Shown here one piece after another: positions 1 through 9,362 of a stretch of 64,000 nucleotides of DNA; position 1 is the stretch's first letter; every line of letters starts with the position of its first letter. The notes under the pieces are model-generated. The model did no database searches. It was not told the origin of the DNA and saw nothing but the letters and a program-made list of their open reading frames with translations. Made by a program: the position numbers and the translations under genes. Source of the stretch: Luteimonas sp. 9C (GTDB lineage: Bacteria > Pseudomonadota > Gammaproteobacteria > Xanthomonadales > Xanthomonadaceae); the NCBI RefSeq assembly GCF_902506295.1, contig NZ_LR733312.1, positions 1-64,000 on the forward strand, written 5' to 3'.

Positions 1-20
1 GAGAGTAGGTCATCGCCAGG
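1..20 (+). rRNA. rrf: 5S ribosomal RNA, 3' end only
   Basis: The first 20 bases match the conserved 3' end of gammaproteobacterial 5S rRNA: the GAGAGTAGGTCATCGCCAGG form I recognise from xanthomonads. The rest of the molecule, and presumably 16S and 23S, lies upstream of the window. A strong terminator follows within about 10 bases, as expected for the end of an rRNA operon. Confidence 0.8.
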
Positions 21-30
21 GTTTTTACCC

Positions 31-65
31 AAAACCCCCGCCGGTATTCCGGCGGGGGTTTTTCT
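31..65 (+). terminator. Rho-independent terminator of the rRNA operon
   Basis: A perfect 12-bp GC-rich stem (33-44 with 49-60) with a TATT loop is flanked by A residues on the left and followed by a T run. It sits directly behind the 5S rRNA and should end the rRNA transcript. The A and T flanks could also let it work from the other strand. Confidence 0.9.
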
Positions 66-409
66 TTGCGCCGGATTTGCCAAAGCAATCGACCGGGGAA
101 ACTCGAGGGAATGGCTGAGAGAAAGTCCCGGCTGAAAAAAGGTGGTCAGGAATGGGGAGCGTGTTTCAGGACCTCTTGACTGTGCATGGCCCGGGTTTGC
201 TGAAGGAAACTCCTGGACTTCCACCGTGCTGTGGACATGATGTTCTTGATACATCCGCATCCTGGTAGTCACGAGCGGTCATTGCCCGTGTTCCTGCACC
301 CGTCGATTTCCAAACGACGTGCGTCTTGAAAAACGCAGGGTAAGCGGCCCCGCGCGGCCTGGCCCTGGACTCCGCTTCATGGTGACGAATTGTTACGATT
401 GCCGGCCGC
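66..409. other. Intergenic stretch, no gene seen
   Basis: No open frame with coding character and no RNA structure is visible between the 5S terminator and the tRNA. The composition is less GC-rich than the neighbouring genes. A weak -10-like TACGAT at 394-399, followed by a GC-rich stretch just before the tRNA, could be a stable-RNA promoter, but I see no convincing -35. Confidence 0.5.
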
Positions 410-485
410 GGGCCTATAGCTCAATGGTTAGAGCAGAGGACTCATAATCCTTTGGTTCCAGGTTCGAGTCCTGGTGGGCCCACCA
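410..485 (+). tRNA. tRNA with CAT anticodon, probably tRNA-Ile2 (lysidine type)
   Basis: A complete 76-nt cloverleaf with encoded CCA. The acceptor stem is 7 bp, the anticodon loop is CTCATAA and the T loop is TTCGAGT. The anticodon CAT could mean Met or the minor Ile tRNA whose C34 becomes lysidine by TilS. The C4-G69 and C5-G68 pairs and the overall likeness to Escherichia coli ileX favour Ile2. The second CAT tRNA of this window (20438-20514) is clearly elongator Met, which also argues for Ile here. A generic annotation pipeline would label it tRNA-Met. Confidence 0.85.
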
Positions 486-724
486 CGTCAGCCACATTCC
501 GTCTCGCCGTCGTCGCAGGATCCACTCAACACCATGCGTGTAGAGCCGGGGCGCCGCCTTCACGGTCGACGCACACCTGAGCATTCCTGCCGCTTACTGG
601 CGCCGTCCGTCGTACAGACGGCAGGCACGCATTGATACCGCTTACACAAGTCTTGTGTTTCGCAACTTCCTTACACCCGGCCCGGTACATTGGCTGGACC
701 TGAATACGACTCCGTGGGTGTTCC

Positions 725-2239
725 GTGCGACGACGTGATGTTCTGGGAACCGCTTTGGCCGCGCCGCTGATGGGGGCCTGGTGGCCTGCGTTCGCGGCTG
801 TGGCCGCGGATGTCGCGCCGTCGCCTTTCGATGCCGACACCGTGGTCCGCATGGCGCGTGCACTGGCGGCGGACGCGTATGTGGCGCCGGACACCACGTT
901 GCCACCCGCACTGGCGGGCGCGACCTACGACCAGTACCGCGATTTCCGCTACCGGCAGGACAGGGCGCTGTGGCGGGACGTGCCGGGTGTCGATTTCCAG
1001 GCCCAGTTCTTCCATCGGGGCTTTCTATTCAAGCCGCGCATCGAGATCCACGTGGTCGAAGGCGACCAGGCCCGCCCGCTGCCGTTCTCGACGGCGCTGT
1101 TCGATTACAGCCCCAATCCGACGCCCGCGCTCGACGACACGTTGGGCTTCGCTGGTTTCCGCCTGCATGCGCCCTTGAACAGTCGCGAGTACTTCGACGA
1201 ACTGTGCGTGTTCCTCGGGGCGAGCTACTTCCGTGCGGTCGGCAAGGGACTCGCCTACGGCCTGTCCGCGCGTGGACTCGCACTGGGCAGTGGAGATCCG
1301 GGGCCGGAGGAATTCCCCGTGTTCCGCGCTTTCTGGTTGCACCGGCCGGAAGTGGGCAGTGCGGCCATCACGATCGATGCGTTGCTGGACGGCCCCAGCG
1401 TGACCGGCGCCTACCGGTTCCGGATCGAGCCGGGTGAGGACACCGTGTTCGAGGTCGATGCACGCCTGTTTCCGCGTGTGGATCTCCCGCACGCCGGCAT
1501 TGCGCCGCTGACCAGCATGTACCAGTTCGATGCTGCCGACCGTACGGGCATCGACGACTACCGCCCGGCGGTGCACGACTCCGATGGGCTCGGCCTGTGG
1601 ACCGGTACCGACGAGCAGGTATGGCGCCCGCTGCACAACCCGGCCTCGATCCAGCACAGCGGTTTCCAGGATGCGTCGCCGCGCGGCTTCGGCCTGATGC
1701 AGCGCAAGCGTGCGTTCGACAGTTTCGAAGACGCCGAGGCCGGCTATGAAAAGCGGCCGTCGGCGTGGGTGGAGCCGCTGGACGACTGGGGACGCGGCGA
1801 GGTGCATCTGGTGGAGATTCCGACGGCCGACGAATACCAGGACAACATCGTCGCGTTCTGGCGTCCCGCAGCGCCCTTGCAGGCAGGCAGCGAAAGCCGC
1901 TGGCGCTATCGGTTGCACTGGACGGCGGCCAAGCGATGGAAACCGGCGCTCGCGCACGTCGTGGCCACCCGGATCGGCGCGCGACCCGGTGAGGACCGCG
2001 CGATCCGGCTGGTCGTCGTCGACTTCGACCAGGGCGACGCGGGCAGCGAGGTCCCGCAGCTCGAGGTCACGGCGAGTACCGGGCGCATTGCCAATCCGGT
2101 CGTGCATGCGCGGCCCGGCGGCGGCTGGCGGGTAGGCTTCGAGTTCGCGCCGGCGGGTGCGAGCAGCGAACTGCGCACGCGACTGCATCGCGGAGGGGCT
2201 GCAGTCTCCGAAACGTGGCTCTACCGGTGGAGCGCATGA
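725..2239 (+). CDS. opgD: Periplasmic glucan biosynthesis protein, OpgD/OpgG family (GH186)
   Basis: The 504-residue protein belongs to the MdoG family that processes osmoregulated periplasmic beta-1,2-glucans; E. coli OpgD and a Xanthomonas OpgD are known GH186 enzymes. The GTG start gives a twin-arginine signal ([15 protein letters not shown]), which is the OpgD rather than the OpgG mode of export. Family landmarks are [10 protein letters not shown] near residue 103, VHDSDGL at 283-289, and the QRKRAF...[11 protein letters not shown] block at 326-351, where the catalytic acids should lie. The stop overlaps the opgH start in an ATGA, so the two are translationally coupled. Whether it hydrolyses or cyclises glucan cannot be read from sequence alone. 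Confidence 0.9.
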   Translation: MRRRDVLGTALAAPLMGAWWPAFAAVAADVAPSPFDADTVVRMARALAADAYVAPDTTLPPALAGATYDQYRDFRYRQDRALWRDVPGVDFQAQFFHRGFLFKPRIEIHVVEGDQARPLPFSTALFDYSPNPTPALDDTLGFAGFRLHAPLNSREYFDELCVFLGASYFRAVGKGLAYGLSARGLALGSGDPGPEEFPVFRAFWLHRPEVGSAAITIDALLDGPSVTGAYRFRIEPGEDTVFEVDARLFPRVDLPHAGIAPLTSMYQFDAADRTGIDDYRPAVHDSDGLGLWTGTDEQVWRPLHNPASIQHSGFQDASPRGFGLMQRKRAFDSFEDAEAGYEKRPSAWVEPLDDWGRGEVHLVEIPTADEYQDNIVAFWRPAAPLQAGSESRWRYRLHWTAAKRWKPALAHVVATRIGARPGEDRAIRLVVVDFDQGDAGSEVPQLEVTASTGRIANPVVHARPGGGWRVGFEFAPAGASSELRTRLHRGGAAVSETWLYRWSA

Positions 2240-4110
2240 GTACGGTCGACACCATGCGGATGCCCGAGACATCGCCGCTGCCGATGCCGGTGCAGTCGTT
2301 GCGCGAAGGACGGCTGACCACGCGTCCGCTGCCCAGCGCACCGGCCGGCATGTTCGGACGCCGCGCCTTCATCGTGACCACGGCCGCGGTGCTGACGATC
2401 TTCGCGACGTACCAGATCTGGTGGCTGCTGCGCATCGGCGGCATCGATCTGCTGGAAGGCCTGCTGCTGCTGGTCTTCGTGCCCCTGTTCGCGTGGATCG
2501 TGCAGTCCTTCGCGAGTTCGCTCGCAGGCTTCGTGCTGGTGCTGATGAAGCGGCCGGCACGCCTGGGCATCGATCCGGCAGCGCCGCTGCCGACCCTCGA
2601 CGTGCGTACCGCGTTGCTGATGCCGACCTACAACGAGGATCCCGAGCGGCTGCTCGCCGGACTGCAGGCGATCGTCGAATCGCTGCAGGCGACCGGGCGC
2701 GGCGATCATTTCGACCTGTTCGTGCTCAGCGACACGCGCGACGCGGATATCCAGCGGCGCGAGGTCGTCGCATTCGAGCGGCTGCGCGCGGCGATGCCCC
2801 AAGCGCGGCTCTACTACCGGCTGCGCGACGACAACCACGAGCGCAAGGCGGGCAACATCGCCGACTGGGTGCGGCGCTGGGGCGGGGCCTACCCGCAGTT
2901 CCTGATCCTGGATGCCGACAGTCTGATGACCGGCGACACGCTGGTGCGCCTGGCCGCGGCGATGGACGCGAACGACGATGTCGCGCTGGTGCAGACGCTG
3001 CCGGTCATCGTCAACGGGGCGACCGTGTTCGCGCGCATGCAGGAATTCTCCGGTCGGATGTACGGCCCGGTGATCGCGCACGGCGTGGCGTGGTGGCATG
3101 GCGCGGAGAGCAACTACTGGGGCCACAACGCGCTGATCCGCACCGCGGCGTTCGCCGCGCATGGCGGCCTGCCCGAACTGCAGGGCACCACGCCGTTCCG
3201 CGGCGCGGTGCTGAGCCACGACTTCGTCGAGGCCGCCCTGCTGCGCCGCGGTGGCTGGGCGCTGCACATGATTCCGACGCTCGAGGGCAGTTACGAGGAA
3301 GGCCCGCCGACACTGACCGACATGCTCGTGCGCGACCGGCGCTGGTGCCAGGGCAACCTGCAGCATGGCGGCGTACTTCCTGCGCGCGGTCTGCACTGGG
3401 TGAGCCGCTGGCATCTGCTGATCGGCATCGGCCACTACCTCACCGCGCCGCTGTGGGCGATGCTGGTGCTGATCGGCCTGGCGGTCCCGCTGCAGCACGG
3501 TGCGTTCAACGACGGGCTGTCGCCGGCCGCGTACTGGATGGCGATCGACGATGGCCGCTTCCTCGGCGTGTTCGTCCTGACGATGGCGATGCTGTTCGCG
3601 CCCAAGATCCTCGGTTACATCGCGACCGTCTCCGATGCGCGCATGCGACGCGGCAGCGGCGGTGCGTTGCGTGGCCTCATCAGCCTGCTGATCGAGAATG
3701 TGCTGGCCGCGCTGATGGCGCCGATCACGATGTACGTGCAGTCGCGCGGCGTGGCCGAGGTGCTGGCGGGCCGTGATTCGGGCTGGGATGCGCAGCAGCG
3801 CGACGACGGGCGGCAGACCTGGGGCGACCTGTGGCGCAACTATCGCGGCACCACCCTGCTCGGCGTGGTGATGGGCGTGGGTGCGTGGATGATGTCGCCC
3901 GGCCTTGCGTTGTGGATGTCGCCCATGATCGTGGGACTGGTGGGATCGATTCCGATCGTGCGACTCACGTCCTCGCGTCGCGCCGGCCTGGCATTGCGCC
4001 GCGCCGGTCTGTTCACCACGCCCGAGGAGCAGGCACCGCCCGAGGTGCTGGTGCGTGCAGCCGCGCTCCGCGCGCACGCGCACGCCGCGGGCGCCGCCAT
4101 GACGCGCTGA
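2236..4110 (+). CDS. opgH: Glucosyltransferase MdoH/OpgH, periplasmic glucan synthesis
   Basis: An inner-membrane GT2 glycosyltransferase that polymerises UDP-glucose into the linear beta-1,2-glucan backbone and exports it. The 624-residue protein has two N-terminal membrane segments, a cytoplasmic catalytic domain with [22 protein letters not shown], the metal-binding LILDADS near residue 225 and RDRRWCQGN near 368 (the RW site), then several C-terminal membrane segments. The ATG at 2236 shares bases with the opgD stop. A GTG 21 bases upstream is also open but would cut into the coupling, so I reject it. With opgD it forms a complete two-gene glucan unit. Confidence 0.95.
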   Translation: MSTVDTMRMPETSPLPMPVQSLREGRLTTRPLPSAPAGMFGRRAFIVTTAAVLTIFATYQIWWLLRIGGIDLLEGLLLLVFVPLFAWIVQSFASSLAGFVLVLMKRPARLGIDPAAPLPTLDVRTALLMPTYNEDPERLLAGLQAIVESLQATGRGDHFDLFVLSDTRDADIQRREVVAFERLRAAMPQARLYYRLRDDNHERKAGNIADWVRRWGGAYPQFLILDADSLMTGDTLVRLAAAMDANDDVALVQTLPVIVNGATVFARMQEFSGRMYGPVIAHGVAWWHGAESNYWGHNALIRTAAFAAHGGLPELQGTTPFRGAVLSHDFVEAALLRRGGWALHMIPTLEGSYEEGPPTLTDMLVRDRRWCQGNLQHGGVLPARGLHWVSRWHLLIGIGHYLTAPLWAMLVLIGLAVPLQHGAFNDGLSPAAYWMAIDDGRFLGVFVLTMAMLFAPKILGYIATVSDARMRRGSGGALRGLISLLIENVLAALMAPITMYVQSRGVAEVLAGRDSGWDAQQRDDGRQTWGDLWRNYRGTTLLGVVMGVGAWMMSPGLALWMSPMIVGLVGSIPIVRLTSSRRAGLALRRAGLFTTPEEQAPPEVLVRAAALRAHAHAAGAAMTR

Positions 4111-4172
4111 GCGGCCGGGACAGCGGAGGCGGAGCGCTTACACTGGCGTTTCCCACTCCTTTCCGACTGCGC

Positions 4173-4859
4173 ATGGACTCCAAGACCCCCGCACTGCTCG
4201 ACTGCATCGAACGCGAAACCGGCCCGTCGCCGACGTGGAGCGTGATCTGGCTGCACGGCCTCGGCGCGGACGCCAACGATTTCGTGCCGCTGGTGCCGGA
4301 GCTTCTGCGCAAGCACTGGCCGGCGATCCGCTTCGTGTTCCCGAACGCACCGGTGCGCGCGGTGACGATCAACAACGGCGTGCGCATGCGCGCTTGGTAC
4401 GACATCGTCGACTTCGACCTCGTCAACCGCGCGGACGAGACTGGGGTGCTCGAATCGGTGGCGCAGATCGATGCGTTGATCGCGCGCGAAGCCGAACGCG
4501 GCATCCCGGCCTCGCGGGTGATCCTGGCGGGTTTTTCGCAAGGAGGCGCGGTGACGCTGGCCACGGGCCTGCGGCGCGCGGTCCCGCTGGCCGGGCTGGT
4601 CGCGTTGTCCACCTATCTGCCGGCGGCGCGCAATGCGGCTGCCGCACTCGTCGATGGCGCGACGCGCCAACCGGTGTTCATGGCCCACGGCACGCAGGAT
4701 CCCGTCGTTCCGCTGGGCGCCGGCGAACAGAGTGCCCGCTGGCTGCGGGAGGCTGGTTTCGACGTCGCCTGGCAGCAATACCCGATGCCGCATTCGGTGT
4801 GTGCCGAGGAGGTCGCCGCGCTCGGTGACTGGTTCGACGCCCGGTTCGCGGCAGGCTGA
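4173..4859 (+). CDS. Carboxylesterase / phospholipase, alpha/beta hydrolase
   Basis: A 228-residue cytosolic serine hydrolase of the dienelactone-hydrolase-like esterase family (EstB, YpfH, acyl-protein thioesterase type). It shows VIWLHGLGADANDF near the N-terminus, the nucleophile elbow GFSQGG (Ser about 122), HGTQDPVVP with Asp about 175 and PMPHSV with His about 207, so the triad looks intact. The natural substrate is unknown. Its stop is 2 bases from the next start, so it probably forms an operon with the downstream sensor kinase. The ATG at 4173 was chosen because upstream codons are low-complexity read-through of the opgH end. Confidence 0.85.
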   Translation: MDSKTPALLDCIERETGPSPTWSVIWLHGLGADANDFVPLVPELLRKHWPAIRFVFPNAPVRAVTINNGVRMRAWYDIVDFDLVNRADETGVLESVAQIDALIAREAERGIPASRVILAGFSQGGAVTLATGLRRAVPLAGLVALSTYLPAARNAAAALVDGATRQPVFMAHGTQDPVVPLGAGEQSARWLREAGFDVAWQQYPMPHSVCAEEVAALGDWFDARFAAG

Positions 4860-4861
4860 GC

Positions 4862-5932
4862 ATGACGGCGCCGGCAGTCGACGGCCTCTGGCTGCCGGAC
4901 CTGTGCCGGCTGCGACGCCTGCTGACGATGCTGGGCCTGGCCCAGCTCACGGTGGTGATCGTGCTGCTGGTCCCCAATCCAGCGGCGCTCTGGGACCTGT
5001 CGGCATTCGTCTCCGCGAGCGGTTACGCGCTGTGGCTCGCGTTGTCGGTGTCGGTGCTGCTGTGCGCATGCAGGCGGCCGCTGTCCCGGTTTCCGGTGCG
5101 CGTGGGGGCCGTGCTCGCGGTTGCGCTGGCGATGGCGGTCGCCGTGGTCGCCTCGGCGATCGTGCACGGTCTGTTCGCCAGTGTCGGCGCCGCGGCATTG
5201 CCGGGATTCGCGCGCTTCGTCGGCGGCAGCGCTGCAGTCGTCGGCCTGCTCACCGGCATCGCGCTGCGCTATTTCTACGTCATCGATCGCTGGCAGGGGC
5301 AGGTCGCCGCGCATGCGCGAGCCGAAGCCGATGCATTGCAGGCGCGGATCCGCCCACACTTCCTGTTCAACAGCATGAACATGATCGCCACGCTGCTGCG
5401 CCGGGATCCGGTGGTGGCCGAGCGCGCGGTACTCGACCTGTCGGACCTGTTCCGCGCCGCGCTCGGCGCGGGCGAAGGCACGTCGACACTGTCCGAAGAA
5501 GTGTCGCTGGCCGAGCGGTATCTCTCGATCGAGCAGTTGCGGCTGGGCGATCGATTGCGCGTGGACTGGCACAAGCGCGGTGATCTGCCATGGCATCTGC
5601 CGATGCCGCGACTGGTGCTGCAACCGGTGCTCGAGAACGCGGTGCTGCACGGTATCTCGCGGTTGCCCGAGGGCGGCACCATCGACGTGCATCTGACGAT
5701 GGAGGCCGGCGTGCTCGAGATCGAAGTCGCCAATCCCTCGCTGCCGCCGGACGATGCCCCGGCACAGGGCGCGGGCCACGCCCAGCGCAGCATCGCGCAG
5801 CGCCTGGGCTTCGCGTTCGGCCCGCGGGCGCGCATGCGCTACGGGTGGAACGAAGGACGCTATGCGTGCACCATCCAGGTGCCGGTGCCGATGGACGGCA
5901 CCGCGTCGGTCCCGGGAGGACGCACGCCATGA
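4862..5932 (+). CDS. algZ: Sensor histidine kinase, AlgZ/LytS family
   Basis: A 356-residue membrane kinase. About four hydrophobic segments fill the first 140 residues, followed by the His_kinase domain with RIRPHFLFNSMN (phospho-accepting His about 165) and an ATPase domain with LQPVLENAVLHG. There is no separate periplasmic sensor domain, typical of the AlgZ/FimS type. It overlaps the response regulator by ATGA. The order kinase-AlgR-hemC matches Pseudomonas, where AlgZR controls exopolysaccharide and type IV pili; the targets here are not visible. Confidence 0.9.
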   Translation: MTAPAVDGLWLPDLCRLRRLLTMLGLAQLTVVIVLLVPNPAALWDLSAFVSASGYALWLALSVSVLLCACRRPLSRFPVRVGAVLAVALAMAVAVVASAIVHGLFASVGAAALPGFARFVGGSAAVVGLLTGIALRYFYVIDRWQGQVAAHARAEADALQARIRPHFLFNSMNMIATLLRRDPVVAERAVLDLSDLFRAALGAGEGTSTLSEEVSLAERYLSIEQLRLGDRLRVDWHKRGDLPWHLPMPRLVLQPVLENAVLHGISRLPEGGTIDVHLTMEAGVLEIEVANPSLPPDDAPAQGAGHAQRSIAQRLGFAFGPRARMRYGWNEGRYACTIQVPVPMDGTASVPGGRTP

Positions 5933-6663
5933 AGGTGGTGATCGCCGACGACGAACCGCTGGCGCGCGAGCGTCTGCGGGTGCTGCTGGCGCAGTTGCCG
6001 GGAATCGAGGTCGTGGCCGAGGTCGGCGACGGGCGCGGCGCGCTGGAAGCCTGCGCCGCGCACGATCCGGCGCTGGTGCTGCTCGACATCGCGATGCCCG
6101 GCATCGACGGACTGGAAGTGGCGCGCCACCTGAGCGCGTTCGAGCCGCGTCCGGCGATCGTGTTCTGCACCGCCTACGACGCGCATGCGCTCAAGGCCTT
6201 CGAGGCGGCAGCCGTCGACTACCTGGTCAAGCCGGTGCGGCCCGAACGTCTGCAGGTCGCGGTCGAGCGTGCGCGGACGTTCACCGCTGGACGCGAAGTG
6301 GCCGGCGCGGACGAGCCGCATGGTGACAAGCGGCGCACGCATCTGTGCGCGCGTCTGCGCGGCAGCCTGCGGTTGATCCCGGTCGAGGACATCCGCTATC
6401 TGCAGGCCGAAGAGAAATACGTCGTCGTGCACCACGCTCGGGGCGAGGATCTGGTCGAGGAGTCGCTCAAGTCGCTCGAGGACGAGTTCGGCGACCGGTT
6501 CGTGCGCATCCACCGCAACTGCCTGGTCGCGCGCCACGAACTGGTCGAACTGCGACGCGATCTCGACGGGCACGTGCACGCGGTGCTGCGGCACGGCGAC
6601 CGGCCGCTGGAAGTCAGCCGCCGCTGCGTGTCGCAGCTGCGCGACACCGTGCGCCAGCTCTGA
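5929..6663 (+). CDS. algR: LytTR response regulator, AlgR family
   Basis: A 244-residue regulator. The receiver domain comprises [12 protein letters not shown], the phosphorylation site LLDIAMPG (Asp about 53), FCTAYD and YLVKPV. It is followed by a LytTR DNA-binding domain from about residue 140, with [16 protein letters not shown] and [16 protein letters not shown]. It is the partner of the overlapping upstream kinase. LytTR proteins bind imperfect direct repeats. The gene ends 44 bases before hemC, which has its own -10-like element. Confidence 0.95.
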   Translation: MKVVIADDEPLARERLRVLLAQLPGIEVVAEVGDGRGALEACAAHDPALVLLDIAMPGIDGLEVARHLSAFEPRPAIVFCTAYDAHALKAFEAAAVDYLVKPVRPERLQVAVERARTFTAGREVAGADEPHGDKRRTHLCARLRGSLRLIPVEDIRYLQAEEKYVVVHHARGEDLVEESLKSLEDEFGDRFVRIHRNCLVARHELVELRRDLDGHVHAVLRHGDRPLEVSRRCVSQLRDTVRQL

Positions 6664-6695
6664 GCCGTCGGCAAGCGTCGCCGGCGGCGATCGCC

Positions 6696-6701
6696 GATAA
6701 T
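6696..6701 (+). promoter_or_regulatory. -10-like element placed for leaderless hemC transcription
   Basis: GATAAT lies 6 bases before the hemC ATG, and there is no Shine-Dalgarno sequence between. A transcript starting about 7 bases after the hexamer would begin on the A of the start codon. The -35 region is not recognisable. Confidence 0.5.
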
Positions 6702-6707
6702 GCGCGG

Positions 6708-7619
6708 ATGGATCGACTGCGCATCGCCACCCGCAAGAGTCCGCTCGCCCTGTGGCAGAGCGAACACGTGGCCGCCGCCCTGCGCGCGCGCCACCCCGGC
6801 CTCGAGGTCGAACTGATCCCGCTGAGTACGCGCGGCGACGAGGTGCTGGACCGTTCGCTGGCCGCGATCGGCGGCAAGGGCCTGTTCCTCAAGGAGCTCG
6901 AAATCGCGATGCAGGCCGGCGAGGCCGACTGCGCGGTGCATTCGCTCAAGGACGTGCCGATGACGCTGGAGCCGGGCTTCGCGATGCCGGCGATCCTCGA
7001 GCGCGCCGATCACGCCGACGGCTTCATCAGCCACACCTTCGACGGCATCGACGCGCTGCCGGTCGGCGCACGCGTCGGCACGTCGTCCCTGCGGCGACAG
7101 GCGCAGTTGCGCGCGCGGCGCCCGGACCTGCAGCTCGTGGATCTGCGTGGCAACGTCAATACGCGTCTGGCCAAGCTCGACGCGGGCGAGTATGACGCGA
7201 TCGTGCTCGCATGCGCCGGACTGCAGCGGCTGGGCCTGGAGTCGCGCATCCGCGCGCGGCTCGACGCACCGGACTGGCTGCCGGCACCGGCGCAGGGCGC
7301 GATCGCGATCGAATGCCGCGACGATGCGCCGCGGCTGCACGCGCTGCTGGCGACGCTCGACGATGCGCCGACGCGGCGCTGTGTCGAGGCCGAGCGCGCG
7401 ATGAACCGTGCGCTGCACGGCAGTTGCCACGTGCCGGTCGCGGCCTACGCCTGGCTCGACGGCGCGCAGCTGCGGCTCGAAGGTCTGGTCGGATGCGCCC
7501 AGGACGGTCGCGCGGTGCGTGCAGGCGGCGTGTCTTCGCACGGCGAGGGCGATGCGCTCGGCGGACGCGTCGCGGCGCTGTTGCTTGAAGCGGGTGCGGG
7601 CGCGTTCCTGCCGGGGTGA
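6708..7619 (+). CDS. hemC: Hydroxymethylbilane synthase (porphobilinogen deaminase)
   Basis: Cytosolic tetrapyrrole-pathway enzyme joining four porphobilinogens into hydroxymethylbilane. The 303-residue length is typical. It shows [56 protein letters not shown] and [11 protein letters not shown]. The cofactor-attachment cysteine is in LHGSCHVP (about residue 240). It follows algZ-algR as in Pseudomonas, but hemD does not follow: the next gene is on the other strand, so uroporphyrinogen III synthase must be encoded elsewhere. Confidence 0.97.
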   Translation: MDRLRIATRKSPLALWQSEHVAAALRARHPGLEVELIPLSTRGDEVLDRSLAAIGGKGLFLKELEIAMQAGEADCAVHSLKDVPMTLEPGFAMPAILERADHADGFISHTFDGIDALPVGARVGTSSLRRQAQLRARRPDLQLVDLRGNVNTRLAKLDAGEYDAIVLACAGLQRLGLESRIRARLDAPDWLPAPAQGAIAIECRDDAPRLHALLATLDDAPTRRCVEAERAMNRALHGSCHVPVAAYAWLDGAQLRLEGLVGCAQDGRAVRAGGVSSHGEGDALGGRVAALLLEAGAGAFLPG

Positions 7620-7695
7620 GCGCCACGCACCCGCGTTCCGTCATCCGGCGCCAGCGTGCGTCGACGCGCTGCACATGCCGCCCAGCGACCAGACC

Positions 7696-8388
7696 TCAGA
7701 ACGTGCGGCGGAGCTTGACCGAGCCTTCGGTGTCGGTGCTGCCGCGGCCGCCGTTGCCCAGTGTGTCGTGGCGCAGCTCGAAGTCCGAGCGCAGCGTCCA
7801 CTGCGGAAACAGCTCGTAGTCGAATGCCAGGGTCTGGCGCAGGAAGGTGTTTTCGCGCCCGGTCTCGACCTGCACTTCCTGGGTGAAGGACGCGCGTCGG
7901 CCGAGCTCCTGCGACAGCTGCAGCTGGCCGGTCGCGATGGGACCCATGGCCGCGGTCCCGAAGTCGGTATAGGGCTCGATGCGCACGCCGGTGCCGAACT
8001 CGATGCGCAGCGAGGTCTCCGGACTGCGGATCGCTTCCAGACCGTAGCGGGTGTCCCACTTCACGTGGTTGCCGCCCGAGCGGATGAACGCGGGGCTCGA
8101 AAACGGCGAATACAAGGGCGCGAGCCGCCGGTTCGGCAGTTTGACGATGGGGTGGGACACCGTCCGCGGGCGGACCCCGGGCGCCTTCGGCGACCAGATC
8201 CGCTGGCGTGAAACCCCGGCCGTCCACTCCGCATCGCGGCACGCCAGTCGATAACAGGGCCGGCGCAGCGGCACCTGTCGCGACGCGACGGCGGCCACTG
8301 CCGGCAGATCCGGCGCGGCGGGGAGCGGGTGTGTGTAGATCGGCAGGCCCGCAATGGCCAGCCACCAGCCAGCAAGCATGTCAGCCAT
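7696..8388 (-). pseudogene. DUF481 outer-membrane protein, C-terminal remnant with unrelated 5' part
   Basis: Roughly the last 120 codons (8064 down to 7696) read like the C-terminal half of a DUF481/YdiY beta-barrel protein: alternating strands such as LRIEFGTGVRIEPY, LGRRASFTQEVQVE and LRSDFELRHDT, ending in an aromatic as outer-membrane barrels do. The 110 codons before it carry no family features, no convincing signal peptide, and are rich in Arg and Pro. DUF481 proteins normally begin with a signal peptide and several more strands. I read this as a 5'-truncated gene whose open frame extends by chance; a divergent but functional N-terminus cannot be excluded. Confidence 0.5.
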
Positions 8389-8469
8389 TCATGTAAGCGG
8401 TTCCAGCACGATTATGCCGAAGCCTGCAGGGTCGTGGCCATCCCCGGCGGCGCACGGGCGAAGTGGGCT

Positions 8470-9303
8470 TCAGGATTCGTGACCGGCTTCGCGCTGCCAG
8501 CCGGCGCCCTCGCCGAGAAACAGCCGGTGCTCCAGCGCGGCAGCCGCGCCGAGGGCGCAGGCGGCCAGCAGCAGTGGCAGCCACGACGGAAGCTGGCGCG
8601 AGAGCGCGAGCAACCAGGTCAGCGCCGGCGCGCCGGCGGCCAGCGCGAGCATCGCGATGCGGGCGGTCCGCTGCGCTGGCACCGCGGCGCCGGGATGCGG
8701 CATCCGGTCCACCGCGCGCCAGTACAGACCCTTGCACAGCGCCAGGCACACACCGAGCCCGGTCAGCGTCGCCAGCATCGTGCGGCTGTCGGGTCCCGAC
8801 ACGAACAGCCGGTCCATCAAGACGTACAGCAGGGCGAGTCCGGTGCTCATCGCGAGCAGCAGCTGCACGGGCAGCACCAGCGGCTGCCGCCAGGGCGCGG
8901 GCGCCGCCGGGCCGGCGAATCCATGGGCCATCGCGGCGACCGTGCCGAAGGCGGCCAGCACCGACAGCAGCCCCAGGCCCACCAGCAGCGGGGCAGGCGC
9001 CGGCGTCGTCGATCCGGCGAGGGCGAGCAGCACGCACAGCAGTGCCGCACCCGCAAGCGTGGCCAGCCGCAGGCGGCGCGCCGCGCGCGGCACGCCGGGC
9101 GGGACGCGGTCGGCGCGTCCCGCAAGGGTGCCGGCCGCCACGAGAATCCAGCCCGACAGCAGGCCGAGCAGCTGCAGCTGGTGCAGGGTCGACGGCGTGC
9201 CGGGCCGCAGCTGCAGCAGCGCGGTGGTCATGCCGCTCCACATCAACAGACCCAGGCCGGCCCCGGTCAGCGGCATCGCGGCGATCCTCAGCATCTGGCG
9301 CAT
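8470..9303 (-). CDS. Polytopic membrane protein, DmsC-like
   Basis: A 277-residue, very hydrophobic protein with about eight predicted membrane segments. The spacing, the KGLYWRAVDRMP segment and the C-terminal LEHRLFLGEG resemble the DmsC/YnfH anchor subunit of DMSO reductases, which passes quinol electrons to the periplasmic enzyme. No DmsA or DmsB gene is in the window, so the partner is unknown and the assignment is tentative. The start chosen is MRQMLRIAAM at 9303; an upstream start at 9360 adds a basic segment. It lies 59 bases behind the SLC13-type permease and may share its transcript. Confidence 0.6.
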   Translation of the reverse strand: MRQMLRIAAMPLTGAGLGLLMWSGMTTALLQLRPGTPSTLHQLQLLGLLSGWILVAAGTLAGRADRVPPGVPRAARRLRLATLAGAALLCVLLALAGSTTPAPAPLLVGLGLLSVLAAFGTVAAMAHGFAGPAAPAPWRQPLVLPVQLLLAMSTGLALLYVLMDRLFVSGPDSRTMLATLTGLGVCLALCKGLYWRAVDRMPHPGAAVPAQRTARIAMLALAAGAPALTWLLALSRQLPSWLPLLLAACALGAAAALEHRLFLGEGAGWQREAGHES

Positions 9304-9362
9304 CCTGCAGTCCGCTCGGGTAGTCGCCGCGCAGCGTGCCACGCGGCCGGCGCGCTGCACAG

